A stretch of 64,000 nt of DNA from Aelia acuminata. Lineage: Eukaryota; Arthropoda; Insecta; Hemiptera; Pentatomidae. Both the position numbers and the translations under genes were made by a program. Position 1 is the first letter of the stretch. Each line of letters begins with the position of its first letter. Below are positions 48,574 to 59,401 of the stretch, one piece after another. Below the pieces are notes generated by a model, which was not told where the DNA came from, ran no database searches, and saw only the letters and a list, made by a program, of their open reading frames with translations. The DNA is taken from positions 4,668,231 to 4,732,230 of the forward strand of contig OU426982.1 in the NCBI GenBank assembly GCA_911387785.2. The letters are read 5' to 3'.

Positions 48574-49010
48574 CTTTTCACCTGGTAACACGAATCTACC
48601 ATTAAGGAAGGAATGCACGGGAAATATGGAATTATTGCTTGTTGGACAAAAGCACTGTTCGAAAAATCAGAGGAAACCATGCAGAGGGATTGGCTAAAAA
48701 CATTGACAAACATGTAGACACACATACACTGCGTCGTATCACGTGACGAACAGATAATCCCCCGAACCTTGGCAAACTGACGTAGTGCGAACAGCTGTGT
48801 ACACTGAAACGTGAAGTGGGCGAACAAAGATGGCTGACTCAGAACTAGCGGCTGTTATGGCTTTTGCTCGAACTTATTATGGATAAAAGCAACGTCCAAA
48901 AAATATTATAAGCTTATCTTAACTAACTCGAAAGTTCGAGTTTTATTTGGTCTGTTCAAGGATCAGGTTCGACTAAGTTCGAAGCCACCTTTAAGTGTCC
49001 AAATTAAACA
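48574..49010 (-). promoter_or_regulatory. 5' flank/5' UTR of gene A, duplicated module
   Basis: Homologous to 59837-60270 (gene B) and to the gene-less third copy at 60285-62640. Conserved parts include a TTCAGTGTAC initiator-like site (minus strand, about 48807) and a 10-codon upstream frame (MVDSCYQVKR) whose TGA overlaps the main ATG. Transcription start not proven. Confidence 0.55.
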
Positions 49011-49087
49011 AAGAGGGGAGGGATATTAAAAAAATTAATATAAATAAAGGTATTATAAAATTAATTTTTAATAAGTTAAAAAAAAAA

Positions 49088-49783
49088 TCTGGTGCGATGC
49101 GCGCAACACACAACTTTAACTTAACAACTTAATCACAATAGAAATTGACGTGTTTTGTTAAATGCCATTTCTCAAAGTAACACATTTTTCCAGATTACTT
49201 ATTTTTGTTTGTATTTGCTCTTTAAAGTACACTAATTTTTGTATTATGAAATACTTTACTTGTGATAATTCGGCACTGCAAGCATAATACTCCAAGTCGT
49301 CAGATTTTACAATTCTCTATGCTGTTGTTGAAAAAAGACTTCATATAGTTACCATGAAACAAATAATTTCCATTAAATGAACAGAACGGCTTTTATTATA
49401 GACAGTGGTCTGTCATTAAAGGCGTACTCCGCATGTGTGTACTCAACGTGTTTGACGGATTTTTTTTCTTTTTTTCTGCTGTTTATCTTCTTAGGCGAAA
49501 CGAGAGACAGATAATTTCTCCATATAAAAAAAAACAAAGGTGCTTTATAGGAAAACAAAAAAGGCCCCTTCCACATTTAAGCTCCCTCAGAACATTTTAA
49601 TAATGATAAAGCTTACCTGATATTAAAGAAGACTTGATTTTCATTAAACATGACGAATTTGATCAAAATCGTTAGAGCCATTTTTGAGAAAATCGGAAAT
49701 AAGACAAAATTTATTAAATAAATTACCCCTTCCGTTTGACCAAATTTGATTAAATGAACTCAGGAGACCCCAAAACGTTTATA
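49088..49783 (+). mobile_element. HL element, left half
   Basis: Left end TCTGGTGCGATGCGCGCAAC, a full left block, one or two core units and a short right-block piece (aggagaccccaaaacgttta), without microsatellite or hairpin. Confidence 0.7.
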
Positions 49784-50514
49784 TTGAGTAATTATGTATA
49801 CAAACAAATGATTGGTGGAATATTACAATTGCGCAATAGATACCCCCGAAGATGAGCCAAAAGCCCGAAACTTTGGAAGAAAAAAATTAATAATAACCCA
49901 TTTATGAGATTTATTCATTAAAAAAAAAATAAAAAAAAACCTAATACATAAAACTCTTCCTCACAAAAGTAAAAAGTACAACAAGTGCAAACTAAAAATT
50001 CTAAATGAAATAGTGAAAATAATCTTTTAAGATAAACAGTAACTTGAGATACGTGAATTTCATTTTCGCTTCATTCTCAACTATTCATATTCCCAGTAAA
50101 ATTATGTAAATCATGTAAAATATATTCGGATATCTATAAATTATTAGATTACATACCGTTAAGTAAAATATTCCTGTGCTACAAGTCCACCCTGAGCAAA
50201 GTGAATTCTATTCCCTCCGTCAGCGATATTTTATATTGGAATGTTGAGTGGGCTCTTGAGATAATGTTGTGCGCAGTAGCGGGATTTTCCTTGTTTAATT
50301 TTATAAATGTTGCATTTGAATTATTAATCTGTTGCTAAGTTAACTTCAAAATTATTTAGGATTTTTACTATTCAAAAAACTTAATCGTCTACTAACAGGT
50401 CCATTAGGTCAGTTGTAAACGCCCCTAGTGGACAAAGAGCAAGGAACGATATATTCCAAATTTCGCTCCAAAAACTCAACTCTATAAACAGATCTTAATA
50501 CTCAAAAATATTCA
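49784..50514. other. Intergenic with one dispersed stem motif
   Basis: At 49847-49875: cccgaagatGAGCcaaaaGCcCGAAACTTTGG, a weak member of the motif set. Otherwise nothing recognised. Confidence 0.45.
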
Positions 50515-50571
50515 TCAAGTTGAACCCACGCATACGCAGTACGCCATTTATTTTATTTTTTATAAATAATG

Positions 50572-50600
50572 GCCTGAGGAAGGAGGGAACTCCGAAACGT
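50572..50600 (+). other. Dispersed stem motif CCTGAGGA ... CGAAACG
   Basis: GGAG (50582-50585) pairs with CTCC (50590-50593) around a 4-base loop, directly before GAAACGTTA. HL left-block phrases (cacgcatacgcagtacgcc) lie just upstream. Confidence 0.5.
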
Positions 50601-50689
50601 TATGATTTAATACAGAAAAAGTGGAAGTCTAGTTGTTTAATAAACATTAAGATTGCTCGGATAGAGAGCTTTTTGGGAAAAACTGAAAG

Positions 50690-51660
50690 TGGTTGGTGTT
50701 CTGGTGGTTAGGAAGGAGAGACGAGGGAGAGGATGGACTCAGGAAGAGCGAAGGGAGCAGTCCAGGAGAATGAGCGAGTATTGGAGTATGCGATGTATTG
50801 TGGGTGCTGTCATGATAGGAAAAGTAAATTGGTTTAATAATTTAATATCAAAATATGTTAAGTACTGTATATGGTCAACCCGGTGGTCATTCTTACCTGT
50901 AGGTGGCTAGGTCTTGTGAATACCGCCTTGAAGTTATTGGGACCATAAACCTTCTGTTAGAAATTCAACAAAATAAGCAAAGCCTAAGACCGACAAACAT
51001 CCAGGGAAATACCTAAGAAGATTGTTAGAGAAATTTGTGGCCATAAACCCTGGTTTTGCCCCGGCAAAGAGGCCGCTGGGAAACACGTTAAATATCGTAA
51101 GGAAGGGAAATTTTAGGCAGCCAGGCAATCAGAAGAAGTCTGGGACCAACCAATCAGGAGAAGTCTGCAGCCAGCCAATCACAAGAAGTCTGATGAGAGT
51201 GTGGGAAAGAAGACTTATACGGAGGAGGGAGAAGTTCAGGGGAGTTCGAAGGTGGACGGAGTTCGGAGGAGAGAGGGTTCGAAGGTGGACAGAGTTTGGA
51301 GAGAGTGAAGTACGAGGAATGCGGAGGTCCAGGGAGGGAGCGAAGGCAGAGTCCTTATAGCCAGACAGGCTGAGAGGGCGTCAGAGATGGCAGGGACTGA
51401 TCCAGCAGATAGACCAGAGACAACACCAGAGAGTGCCCGCCAGATAAGGTTAATACATATACAGTAAAAGTTGTAATATTGTGTGGTCAGTATTTATTAA
51501 ATAATGTTAAATTGCCAGTCAGCATCCATTAACTAATTTGTGTCTGTAAAATATCTTTATATGATATATTAAAGGGGGTATAAATGATTTACGTTATTGG
51601 TCAATAAAATTAAAGATATAGTTCAATTTAGATTTGTTTCTTTATTATCATTAACCCTAT
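50690..51660. other. Purine-rich stretch with short tandem repeats
   Basis: Three units of about 25 bp with CCAATCA and AGAAGTCTG (51118-51190), then two copies of a 36-bp GTTCGAAGGTGGAC unit (51236-51300). Open frames here are repeat-driven. It could be a solo LTR or a promoter-like region; no matching second copy is seen. Confidence 0.35.
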
Positions 51661-52448
51661 GCCACAGGTTTATTAAAATAAAATAGAATTGGTAAACACG
51701 TCACCTTTGGAAAAGTATCCAATATACAATTGATCCAATTGATACATATTCATTACATTAATTTCATATATTACCTTGATATAAGCCGTTTCTGGTAACC
51801 CCCACCCGCCTTAGAAAAGTGGGAAGCCAGAAACGTAGCAAGTAAGAGGAAGGCAGAAGGTGTGAGGAGGAAATGGAAGTGATATTCGCGTGGTCCTTGC
51901 TGGCCGTTTGGTGTTAAAAAAAAAATCTTTCCAAGCATATAATATTGTAACTGAGTTATAGACTTGTTTACTAACAGTTGGAACAAACTTTTCGAGTACC
52001 ATTTACACTTGCCTAGAACTTCCAGACGATTCTTGTGGTTAGTGTTGGTCTTATTCTGAAGCTCAAGTCATATAGTTATTTTTGTGTTACTGCGAAGTTA
52101 CAAAGTGATACTTTTTGTAACCTCTTCAATTACTTGTGTTTTCATAGTATGTGTAACATAGTAAAAATTTTATTTTCGTTCAATAAAAATTATTTCAACC
52201 CACTAATTGTTACAAAATAATAATGGCTTATTTTAAGACTATTTGGTTCTAAGAATAATTCATCGAGTGCAGTTTCCTGTTCTGCAATTTCTGCTGATAT
52301 GAATCCACTCGACTTATCATTAAACTGATAAGACTCATCTCTTCAAGGTTCTTATTAAATTACATTACATTATTCTCAACATAATTTTTTTTTTTCTATA
52401 ATAATTTATGTTTGTACTGTTTCCATTGCTTTCTACTTAGACAGAGTA
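51661..52448. other. Intergenic, one small hairpin
   Basis: CGTTTCTGG at 51787 and CCAGAAACG ending near 51834 form a perfect 9-bp stem around a C-rich/GGG loop. No gene recognised. Confidence 0.4.
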
Positions 52449-52620
52449 GTCAACAAAATCAATGAAAAAGGACGATCTGCAATACTGAGTGGAGATTTTA
52501 ATGCAAGAACGGGCAATGAGCCAACCAATGCTTATGGTGCCCTCGGACCTCATGGAGGAGAAATATCGATTTCTGTGTAGACAATGACATGTTAGTGGGT
52601 GACTCCTTCTTTCCCTACAT
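52449..52620 (+). pseudogene. Non-LTR endonuclease fragment
   Basis: The frame reads KGRSAILSGDFNARTGNEPT then a G-rich linker. After a frameshift near 52560 it reads DFCVDNDMLVGDSFFPY. GDFNARxG followed by an NxxDFCxxNxM block is the AP-endonuclease domain of RTE/CR1-type retrotransposons. Only about 55 codons survive, with no reverse transcriptase next to it. Confidence 0.7.
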
Positions 52621-52747
52621 AATACAATAGCATCATCGATTATTTCATATAAGACCGTGAGATAAGACAGTATTTTTATAAGAGTAACAGTAACAGTGAT
52701 AAGAGGTGCGCAGTGACTACATGTTGCTTGTAGCTAATACAAAAAAA

Positions 52748-53570
52748 TCTGGTGCGTGCGCGCAACACACAACTTTCACTTACCAGCTTACTTAGATTAG
52801 AAATTAATGCGTTTTGTTAATTGCCACTTCTCAAATGAACAGAACGGCTTTAATTATGAACAATGGTCTGTCATGAAAGGCGTTCTCCGCTTGCGCTCAA
52901 CGAGTTTTATGAGTTAATTGAATATTTTTCTTTTTTTCTCCTCTATATGTTTTCTTTATTTTCATCATATCTCATATTTAGCCATTTCTTATTTTTAGGC
53001 AAAACGAGATACAGATAATTTCTCCATATAAACAAATAGAAAGGTACTTTATAGGAAAACAAAAAAGGCCCCTTCCCCATTTAAGCCCCCTCAGAACATT
53101 TTAATAATGATAAAGCTTACCTGATATTAAAGAACACCTAAGAATTTAATCAAAATCGTTAAAGCCATTTTTAAGATAATCGAAAAAAAGTTAAAAATCG
53201 CTAAAAAAGTTATGAAATAAAGTGCCCTCTCCGATTGACCAATTATGATGAAATTTTGGGTATCACATCTTTGGCATATACATACATCTTATACCCAGTT
53301 TGGTCAAAATCGTTAAAGCCGTTTTTGAGTAAATAAAAAAAACACGTGAAAATGATATAACATTTATTAAGTAAAGTCCCCCCTCCGGTTGATCAATTTT
53401 GATAAAATATTTACAGTCATATCTCGGGCATATCAATACATCAAATACCCAGTTTGATCAAAATCTTCAATGCCGTTTTTGAGTAAATAAAATAAACACG
53501 CGAAAATGATATATCATTTAATAAGTAAAGTCCCCCCTCCGGTTGATCAATTTTAATAAAATTTTTACAG
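52748..53570 (+). mobile_element. HL element, left part and core
   Basis: Left end at 52748, left block with a deletion, about three core units, broken off before the microsatellite. Right end missing. Confidence 0.75.
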
Positions 53571-53837
53571 TTAGCATAAAATTAATTATTTAGCAATATA
53601 TCTGTTTCATTTTTTTCGGATCTCGAACATTGGGTATTGTAGAATATTCATTTTCGGATATTTTACTGATATGAATAAATATATGGAACATCAAAACTAA
53701 TTCAGTTGTTACTATACATGTATGTACATTTCAGGTTATGTAGGAATGTATGTATGTATGTAGATTTCATGTTAGAGCCTATATCAAAGGATATAGGCTG
53801 AACAATCAAGCATTACAATTTAACTTTTTTTTAATTT

Positions 53838-53876
53838 TTACTTCCACTTACCTATATATGAAATATATAGTAACGG
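53838..53876 (-). mobile_element. HL terminal hairpin only
   Basis: acttccacttacctatatat, gaa, atatatagtaa: a right-end hairpin without any adjoining HL sequence. Confidence 0.55.
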
Positions 53877-54354
53877 GAGTTTAATAAATAATGCCAGTGA
53901 GCATTCCACACACATCTGTTTTAACACATATAGATTTATAGATTAACATTTCCATCTCTTGTATTGACATTAAGTGCAATTTATATACATTTATTTATAA
54001 CGTATTTAATTATAACTTTATAAAATAAATATTAGAAATTATGTGTTATGTGTTGGGATCAGTGTGGGGTGAGTGTGACTCAAATGTATCATGTTGTTGC
54101 GTACGCATAAATATCCTTGATATACAACATCGCTGAGAGGATGAGTGACTCACAAGTGTTTTATGTTTTGTTGTTATTGATAAGGTTTCATTGTTGATAA
54201 GATTTTGTTGTTTATTGATTAGATTTAGCAAATTAGCCAAATAAGGAGCAAACGAAATCTCTGTTGCTCTCTAAAGAGGCTAATAATTGAACAATAGCTA
54301 AATAATAGTTGTCTTTTAGAATTATTAGCCCATTTTCTACTATAATTAAATATT
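53877..54354. other. Intergenic, nothing recognised
   Basis: No gene or repeat family identified. Confidence 0.4.
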
Positions 54355-54464
54355 TTAATTTCTACTATTGCGATCGTGAAAAATTTCGACTTCCGGTTTT
54401 TCAACGGAAATATACGTTTTGGGGTCCCCTGAGTCCAAATAACCAAGTCCCACGAAATGGTCTG

Positions 54465-54466
54465 TA

Positions 54467-54556
<90 letters not shown>
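54465..54556. repeat. (TG)n microsatellite, about 90 bp
   Basis: About 45 TG units at the standard HL microsatellite position. Confidence 0.95.
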
Positions 54557-54558
<2 letters not shown>

Positions 54559-54769
54559 CAGACTAGCTCAAAAACTATAAACCGTGCGAACCTGGAATTG
54601 GGTATTTAGTTTATGTATATGCCCGCGATGTGACAGCGAAAATTTCATCAAAATTGGTCAAAGGGAAGGGGAACTTTATTTAATAACTTTTTACGTTTTT
54701 TTCGATTTCCTCAAAAACGGCTCTAACGATTTTGATAAAACTGGGTACTTGATATAGGTATATGCCCGC

Positions 54770-55802
54770 CCGGCGTGGAGCCGCAACCTCACACAGCAAC
54801 AGAAGAGGAGACTTGCGAATATATAGAGAAGGACACTGCTGAAGGTGACTAAGGCCTATAGGACGGTGTCGCACGAGGCAGTGCAGGTGCTGGCGGGAGC
54901 GATGCCCCTGGACCTCATTTATAAAGAAGACACCATTAGATATGAGGTGACGAGGCAGTGGCTAGATGCACTCCCTGAAAGAGCGGGGGGTCCTCCGGCA
55001 GAGAATCGGTGGGACCCCCAACACATGGAAGAAGATGCTGAGGGAAGTCCTAACAGAAGAATGGAATGGGCGGTGGGTAGATAGCCAAAATGGCTCTGCA
55101 CTGAGAAAGTTCTTCACCACCGTCCAGACAAGACTAAGGGCAAAGTGGGTCCTCCCGGACTACTGGGTCTCACAGATCTTGAAGGGACACGAGGGCTTCC
55201 GGGGGAAGCTGCACAGCCGTGGGAAGAACCCCTGTGTCCCACGTGTGGTGTACCCGAGACTGCCGAGCACGTCGTCGCAGACTGCACTGCCATGGAAGGA
55301 CACCGAGCCAGGTTGTCAAGGAGTACCGGGTTGTTCGCCCTCACCGAGACCGACTTCCCCCGTCTGGTGGAAGAAGATGTATACCTAGGCTTCAGGGAAT
55401 TTGTTTGCGGGTGGAAGCAGGTGATTGGCCCCACGCACTTCACCATTGGAAGGGCTCCACCACCCTATCTCGGCGAGACACCAGAAGTTAGGAAAGCGGA
55501 GACCAGGAGGGCTGGACAGGACCGGACGGATGGAGAGTATCAGGAGGGCTGAACATCCACCCGGCGAAGGAGATAAGGTGCAGCCCCATCCTGAAGTTGC
55601 ACACCCGTGCACTGGGCTGCACCACAGTAGCAGTTAACCTAAATAATGTTCCCAAATTAAAAGTTCCTAAAATACTGTAAGATAAGATAATAAAAAATAA
55701 AGTGTATTTTATTGGTAGCGGCTGGCGTACGTATACCCAACGTATCGACCCACTGCTACCGCACCCCGTATGCCGCTAACGGCTAGGTAGGGGGAAAAAA
55801 TG
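54770..55802 (+). pseudogene. R1-like non-LTR retrotransposon, 5'-truncated
   Basis: Exact 15-bp target duplications (taggtatatgcccgc at 54755-54769 and 55803-55817) bound a 3' fragment about 1 kb long. The coding part is split over three frames: TKAYRTVSHEAVQVLAGAMP near 54850, TEEWNGRWVDSQNGSALRKF near 55050, and CPTCGVPETAEHVVADC near 55233. The last is a CX2CX7HX4C knuckle as in R1-clade polyproteins. At least two frameshifts make it non-functional. A 3' UTR and a short A-run before the duplication complete the insertion. It is related to, but diverged from, the copy at 60467-62394. Confidence 0.85.
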
Positions 55803-56109
55803 TAGGTATATGCCCGCGATGTGACAGCAAAAATTTCATTCAAATCGATCAAACGGAGGGGGCACTTTATTTTATAACTTTGATTCCCATTTTTACATTT
55901 TTATCGATTTTCTCAACAACGGCTTTAACGATTTTGATCAAACTTCTGATGTTTAATGAAAATCAAGTATTCTTTATTATCAGGTAAGCTTTGTCATTAT
56001 AAAAATGTTCTGAGGGGGGCTTAAATGGGGAAGGGCTTTTTTTTTTTTAAATAAAGTACCTAAATTCGATGATTATTTTTAAATTTTTCTGTATACCAAA
56101 GCTTTAATA

Positions 56110-56480
56110 GTAAACCATTATAATGTTTTCCCATTAAGATACTCAATGACATTATGCTTACCAAGAATACTTTGACCGAACCATTTAATCCTGAACTCCA
56201 TCAAAATAGGGCATATAGCTAAGAAATGATATAAGTCCTCATTTAGCCCCAAGTTACATAACCTGCATTCATAGCTTTCTTCCGAACCTCCAATAGAATG
56301 GTTTAAAATTCAATAATTGACTACGGACTTTAAATATAGTTTTAATAAAATGTAAATTATTTTTATCTGAGTAGTAGCTATCTTCTCCCAGATAAATGCT
56401 TAATTCTTATATATATTACTGGTGGAATTTGGATGTATCTGATGACAGAATTAAATCAGATCTAAAATTATTGCTATGTG
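56110..56480 (-). pseudogene. Non-LTR C-terminal remnant, 3' of gene B
   Basis: Paralogous to 40790-41060: minus-strand ECRLCNLGLNEDLYHFLAIC, then MEFRIKWFGQSILGKHNVI. A 1-bp insertion before the knuckle shifts the frame relative to the copy next to gene A. It preserves about 35 more codons downstream of the knuckle. Confidence 0.7.
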
Positions 56481-56850
56481 GTTCTTAATGGTCGAGCTAT
56501 TGTTATAATTAATTTGTTCAATACCAGGTAAGGAGTTGATAATATTAGAATGTTCTTTAACGCAATAAATTTCTTTTCATTATAATTGTATTGGGTATTA
56601 TTTTGGGCCATCTTGAGTCAGTTAGATCCAGGGTTTTACATAAATACTTCAAAAGTAAACAAAGGTTTTAACGAAATAATGGAGAAGTATCTGTTTCTAA
56701 ATATATTATGTAATGAGTATGGTTGGTATGGATGTATGGTTCATAATGGTCGAGCTAATTTTTATAATTAATTTGTTTAATACCAGGTAAGGAGTTGATA
56801 ATATTAGAGTGTTCTTTAACCCGATAAATTTCTTTTCATTATAAATATAC
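56480..56850. repeat. Local duplication of about 230 bp in the gene B 3' flank
   Basis: ggttcttaatggtcgagct ... ataccaggtaaggagttgat (56478-56580) recurs at 56740-56845. The gene A flank has it once in shortened form, so B duplicated it after the split. Confidence 0.65.
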
Positions 56851-57149
56851 CAAAACTCTAGTTTTACTTGTTTTTCTGGGATATTTTTTTTTTTTTTTTT
56901 TTTTTTTTACAATGTTATTCTAAAACACTCTGCCGATACTTTTATACTTGATCAATTAAAAATATTCCTTCAAAGATAGTTATCACATAAAAACAGAATA
57001 ACTTAGGCTATAAAAACAATAAAACAAATGATTTCAATTTTAATAATATAATCATCATAACATTGAACATTACTAAAATATACAAAAACATGTCAAAGAT
57101 AAGCTGAAATCATTTGATATTACTATTTAAACTAGATAAGAATGCACAC

Positions 57150-58736
57150 TCAAGTTCTACTGCCCTTGGACCTGAGGTAGTCTGCTACTGCTGTGTGTTT
57201 ATGATTAACAGCCCAGTATAAGGCAGTGTGTCCATCATTAGCCTTTGCATTGATATCGGCCCCGCGGTCCACGAGCAGCTGCACCACATCCAAGCGCTCC
57301 CTACAAGATGCTAACATCAGCGGTGTACTACCATCAACCACCCTAGCTTCTAGGTCAGCCCCGCGGTCCACTAGAAGCTGCAGCAAATCCAAGCGGCCAT
57401 GACAAGATGCTATTACCAGCGGTGTCCAGCCCTGTTCTGTCCTAGCTTCCAGGTCAGCCCCGCGGTCCAGCAGCTCAGCCACCACTGCAAGGTGCCCTAT
57501 CAGTCCTGCCAGATGTAATGGAGTCAACTGACACTGACTTTTCACATCCACCGCTGCCCCGGAATTAAGCAGAGCATCCACTACTGCAAGGTGTCCTTCC
57601 CGTGCTGCAAAATGTAATGGAGTCCTCTGATACTGACCTATCCCATCCACCTCTGCCCCTGCATCAATGAGCACTTTCAGGACCTCTACATGTCCTTTGA
57701 GTGCAGCAACATGTAACAAACTAATACCATTGCGGTCGCTCACAGCCAGGTCCGCCCCGTTCTGCACAAGCAGTTGTAGGACAGCAGGCTTATTGTTTTT
57801 AACTGCAGAGAAAGATGGTGGTTTTCGTTTAGTGTCCTTCTCATCCACTCTGACTCCAGCGTCCAGCAGAGAGGTCACAGACCCAATGCAACCTCCCCAG
57901 GCGGCATAGTGGAGCGCAGTCCTACCTTCTTTGTCCTTCATCATAGCATCAGCTTTATTTATCAACAAAAAATTTACAATATCAGCATTACCATTCCTCG
58001 CAGCGGTCATCAAAGGGTTTCTGCCTTCATTGTCCTGGGTGTTTACACACCCACCTATCCTGAGGAGCATTCTTACAACCTCAAGATTAGAAGTGACATG
58101 CAAGGGAGTGAGGCCGTTTAGATTTTTCGTGTTGACTGGTACCTCTTTACGTTTCAGCAGTTTGAGCATTTCGACATTTCCTGAACGAGTTGCAGAATGC
58201 ACAATGGTGTCACCACCTTCCAGCCTTAAACTCGATATAGAACTGAAATCGCCGCCTTTCTTCAGTAACAACTCAGTTCCCTTGACATTGCTCGCTGTAA
58301 CAGCCTTCGATAAAGGCGTTTCGCCACGTTGGTTCTTTACATTTACGTCTATTCCCAATTCCAGCAAAGCCTCCAGCGCTGCATTGTGACCTCCTGCCGC
58401 GGCTACATGGAGGTAGCTGTCCCCTCCTGATGAACACTTATCTAATTTAGCACCAGCTTTTGACAGGGCCTTTACAGAAGTAGCGCGATTGCATCTCACT
58501 GCTACCTCCAAGGGAGTGGCATTATTAGCGTCCAGATTTTCCATGTTTGCGTTCAGGAGACAAAGTGCGGCGATGGAGGCACTGCTGCCGGACCTCGCAG
58601 CCACGTGCAGAAGGCTGTCCCCGGACTGAGTCAACTGACACAAATCCGCTCCTTCACTCTCCAAATCAAAAATATCTCTCGCACTATTGTCAGCAACAGC
58701 ATTTTCTAGTTGACTCGCCAAATCGGAGCGGCATTC
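57150..58736 (-). CDS. Ankyrin-repeat protein B, exon 2
   Basis: Main exon of the paralog of gene A. It opens at the acceptor TTGTTACAG then GAATGC in phase 0 (joined to 59402), encodes 528 residues from ECRSDLASQLENA to LRSKGSRT, and has 15 ankyrin repeats. Repeats 1-9 align one to one with gene A. Repeat 9 is degraded in B (DTKRKPPSFSAVKNNKPA where A has a good repeat). B lacks the two extra central repeats of A but has an extra DLEAR-type repeat near the C-terminus. No enzyme or membrane segment is seen. As in A, a binding or scaffold role is inferred from the fold, and the partner is unknown. With exon 1 the protein is about 673 aa. Confidence 0.88.
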   Translation of the reverse strand, partial: ECRSDLASQLENAVADNSARDIFDLESEGADLCQLTQSGDSLLHVAARSGSSASIAALCLLNANMENLDANNATPLEVAVRCNRATSVKALSKAGAKLDKCSSGGDSYLHVAAAGGHNAALEALLELGIDVNVKNQRGETPLSKAVTASNVKGTELLLKKGGDFSSISSLRLEGGDTIVHSATRSGNVEMLKLLKRKEVPVNTKNLNGLTPLHVTSNLEVVRMLLRIGGCVNTQDNEGRNPLMTAARNGNADIVNFLLINKADAMMKDKEGRTALHYAAWGGCIGSVTSLLDAGVRVDEKDTKRKPPSFSAVKNNKPAVLQLLVQNGADLAVSDRNGISLLHVAALKGHVEVLKVLIDAGAEVDGIGQYQRTPLHFAAREGHLAVVDALLNSGAAVDVKSQCQLTPLHLAGLIGHLAVVAELLDRGADLEARTEQGWTPLVIASCHGRLDLLQLLVDRGADLEARVVDGSTPLMLASCRERLDVVQLLVDRGADINAKANDGHTALYWAVNHKHTAVADYLRSKGSRT

Positions 58737-59070
58737 CTGTAACAAAAATACCCTCCTGCTAATTAATTGGTTACCAAACTCAAACAATTTAGTTTACCAG
58801 TTAGTGATAATTTTCATATACAAAGATGCCTTATAGAAAGTACAAAGTAAGAAAGAAAGTAATTTACAAATCACAAAAATGTAACCATTTTATATGAAAG
58901 ATATATGCAATATATATGAAAGCTGAGAATAGCCAAAAATTTAATGTGATTTATAATAAATCGATATTGTGTGTGCGTGTTAGCAAGACTTTGGGCATCC
59001 CTTCATCACCATTAGGTTAACTATTTGTCGTAAGAAACTGAAATTAGGTATTTGAGGTATGTGTTATATT

Positions 59071-59235
59071 ACTTTCACTAACCTATAAAATAAATATATA
59101 GTAAGGAAAGTGTTGCGATCGGGTAAAATTTCGACTTGAGGTTTTCATCAGAAATTCACGTTTTAGGGTCCCCTGAGTCAAAATAATTAAGTCCCACGAA
59201 ATAGTGTATCCGTGATCATACAGCGAATATTTCAT
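59071..59235 (-). mobile_element. Old HL right-end remnant in intron B
   Basis: Hairpin actttcactaacctataaaa, right-block phrases (ttgcgatcgggtaaaatttc, gggtcccctgagtcaaaata), no microsatellite left. Counterpart of 46165-46285. Confidence 0.7.
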
Positions 59236-59239
59236 CAAA

Positions 59240-59352
59240 ATTGGCCTCAGCCAAGAATCAAACCCGCTCTCCCTTTTTTAATGTGTGCCACGCTTCCACT
59301 ACGTCACCGAGATTGCATCTAAGCCAAACGATCCTCTCTCCCGCCATATATG
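59240..59352 (-). mobile_element. tRNA-derived SINE-3, copy in intron B
   Basis: On the minus strand GTGACGTAGTGGAAGCG and a decayed B-box gcgggtttgattcttgg, in the same orientation and position as 46286-46400. Confidence 0.65.
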
Positions 59353-59355
59353 TAC

Positions 59356-59391
<36 letters not shown>

Positions 59392-59401
59392 ACATGTATA
59401 C

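Larger units (their letters stand above)
54355..56055 (-). mobile_element. HL element interrupted by an R1-like insertion
   Basis: The right block begins at 54361 (attgcgatcgtgaaaaattt) without its hairpin. A long TG microsatellite, one core unit to 54769, then after the insertion the remaining core units and part of the left block (55803-56055). Continuity across the insertion is exact once the 15-bp duplication is removed. Confidence 0.8.
58737..59401 (-). other. Intron B (665 bp) with old insertions
   Basis: The donor AAAG|GTATAC at 59401 and acceptor TTACAG at 58737 bracket phase-0 exons. Inside: the shared intron end, an HL remnant (59071-59235), SINE-3 (59240-59352) and a TA run (59357-59387). 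It represents the compact form of the intron that is expanded in gene A. Confidence 0.75.

Noticed and set aside
48570..48827. 85-codon frame upstream of gene A as a separate gene (and 59833-60090 for B)
   Set aside because: It has no early ATG in A and the two copies are similar only over their last 40 or so codons, as expected for a duplicated 5' leader; only the 10-codon part is noted.
54309..54557. Frame ending in a long Cys-Val run
   Set aside because: Translation of the TG microsatellite.
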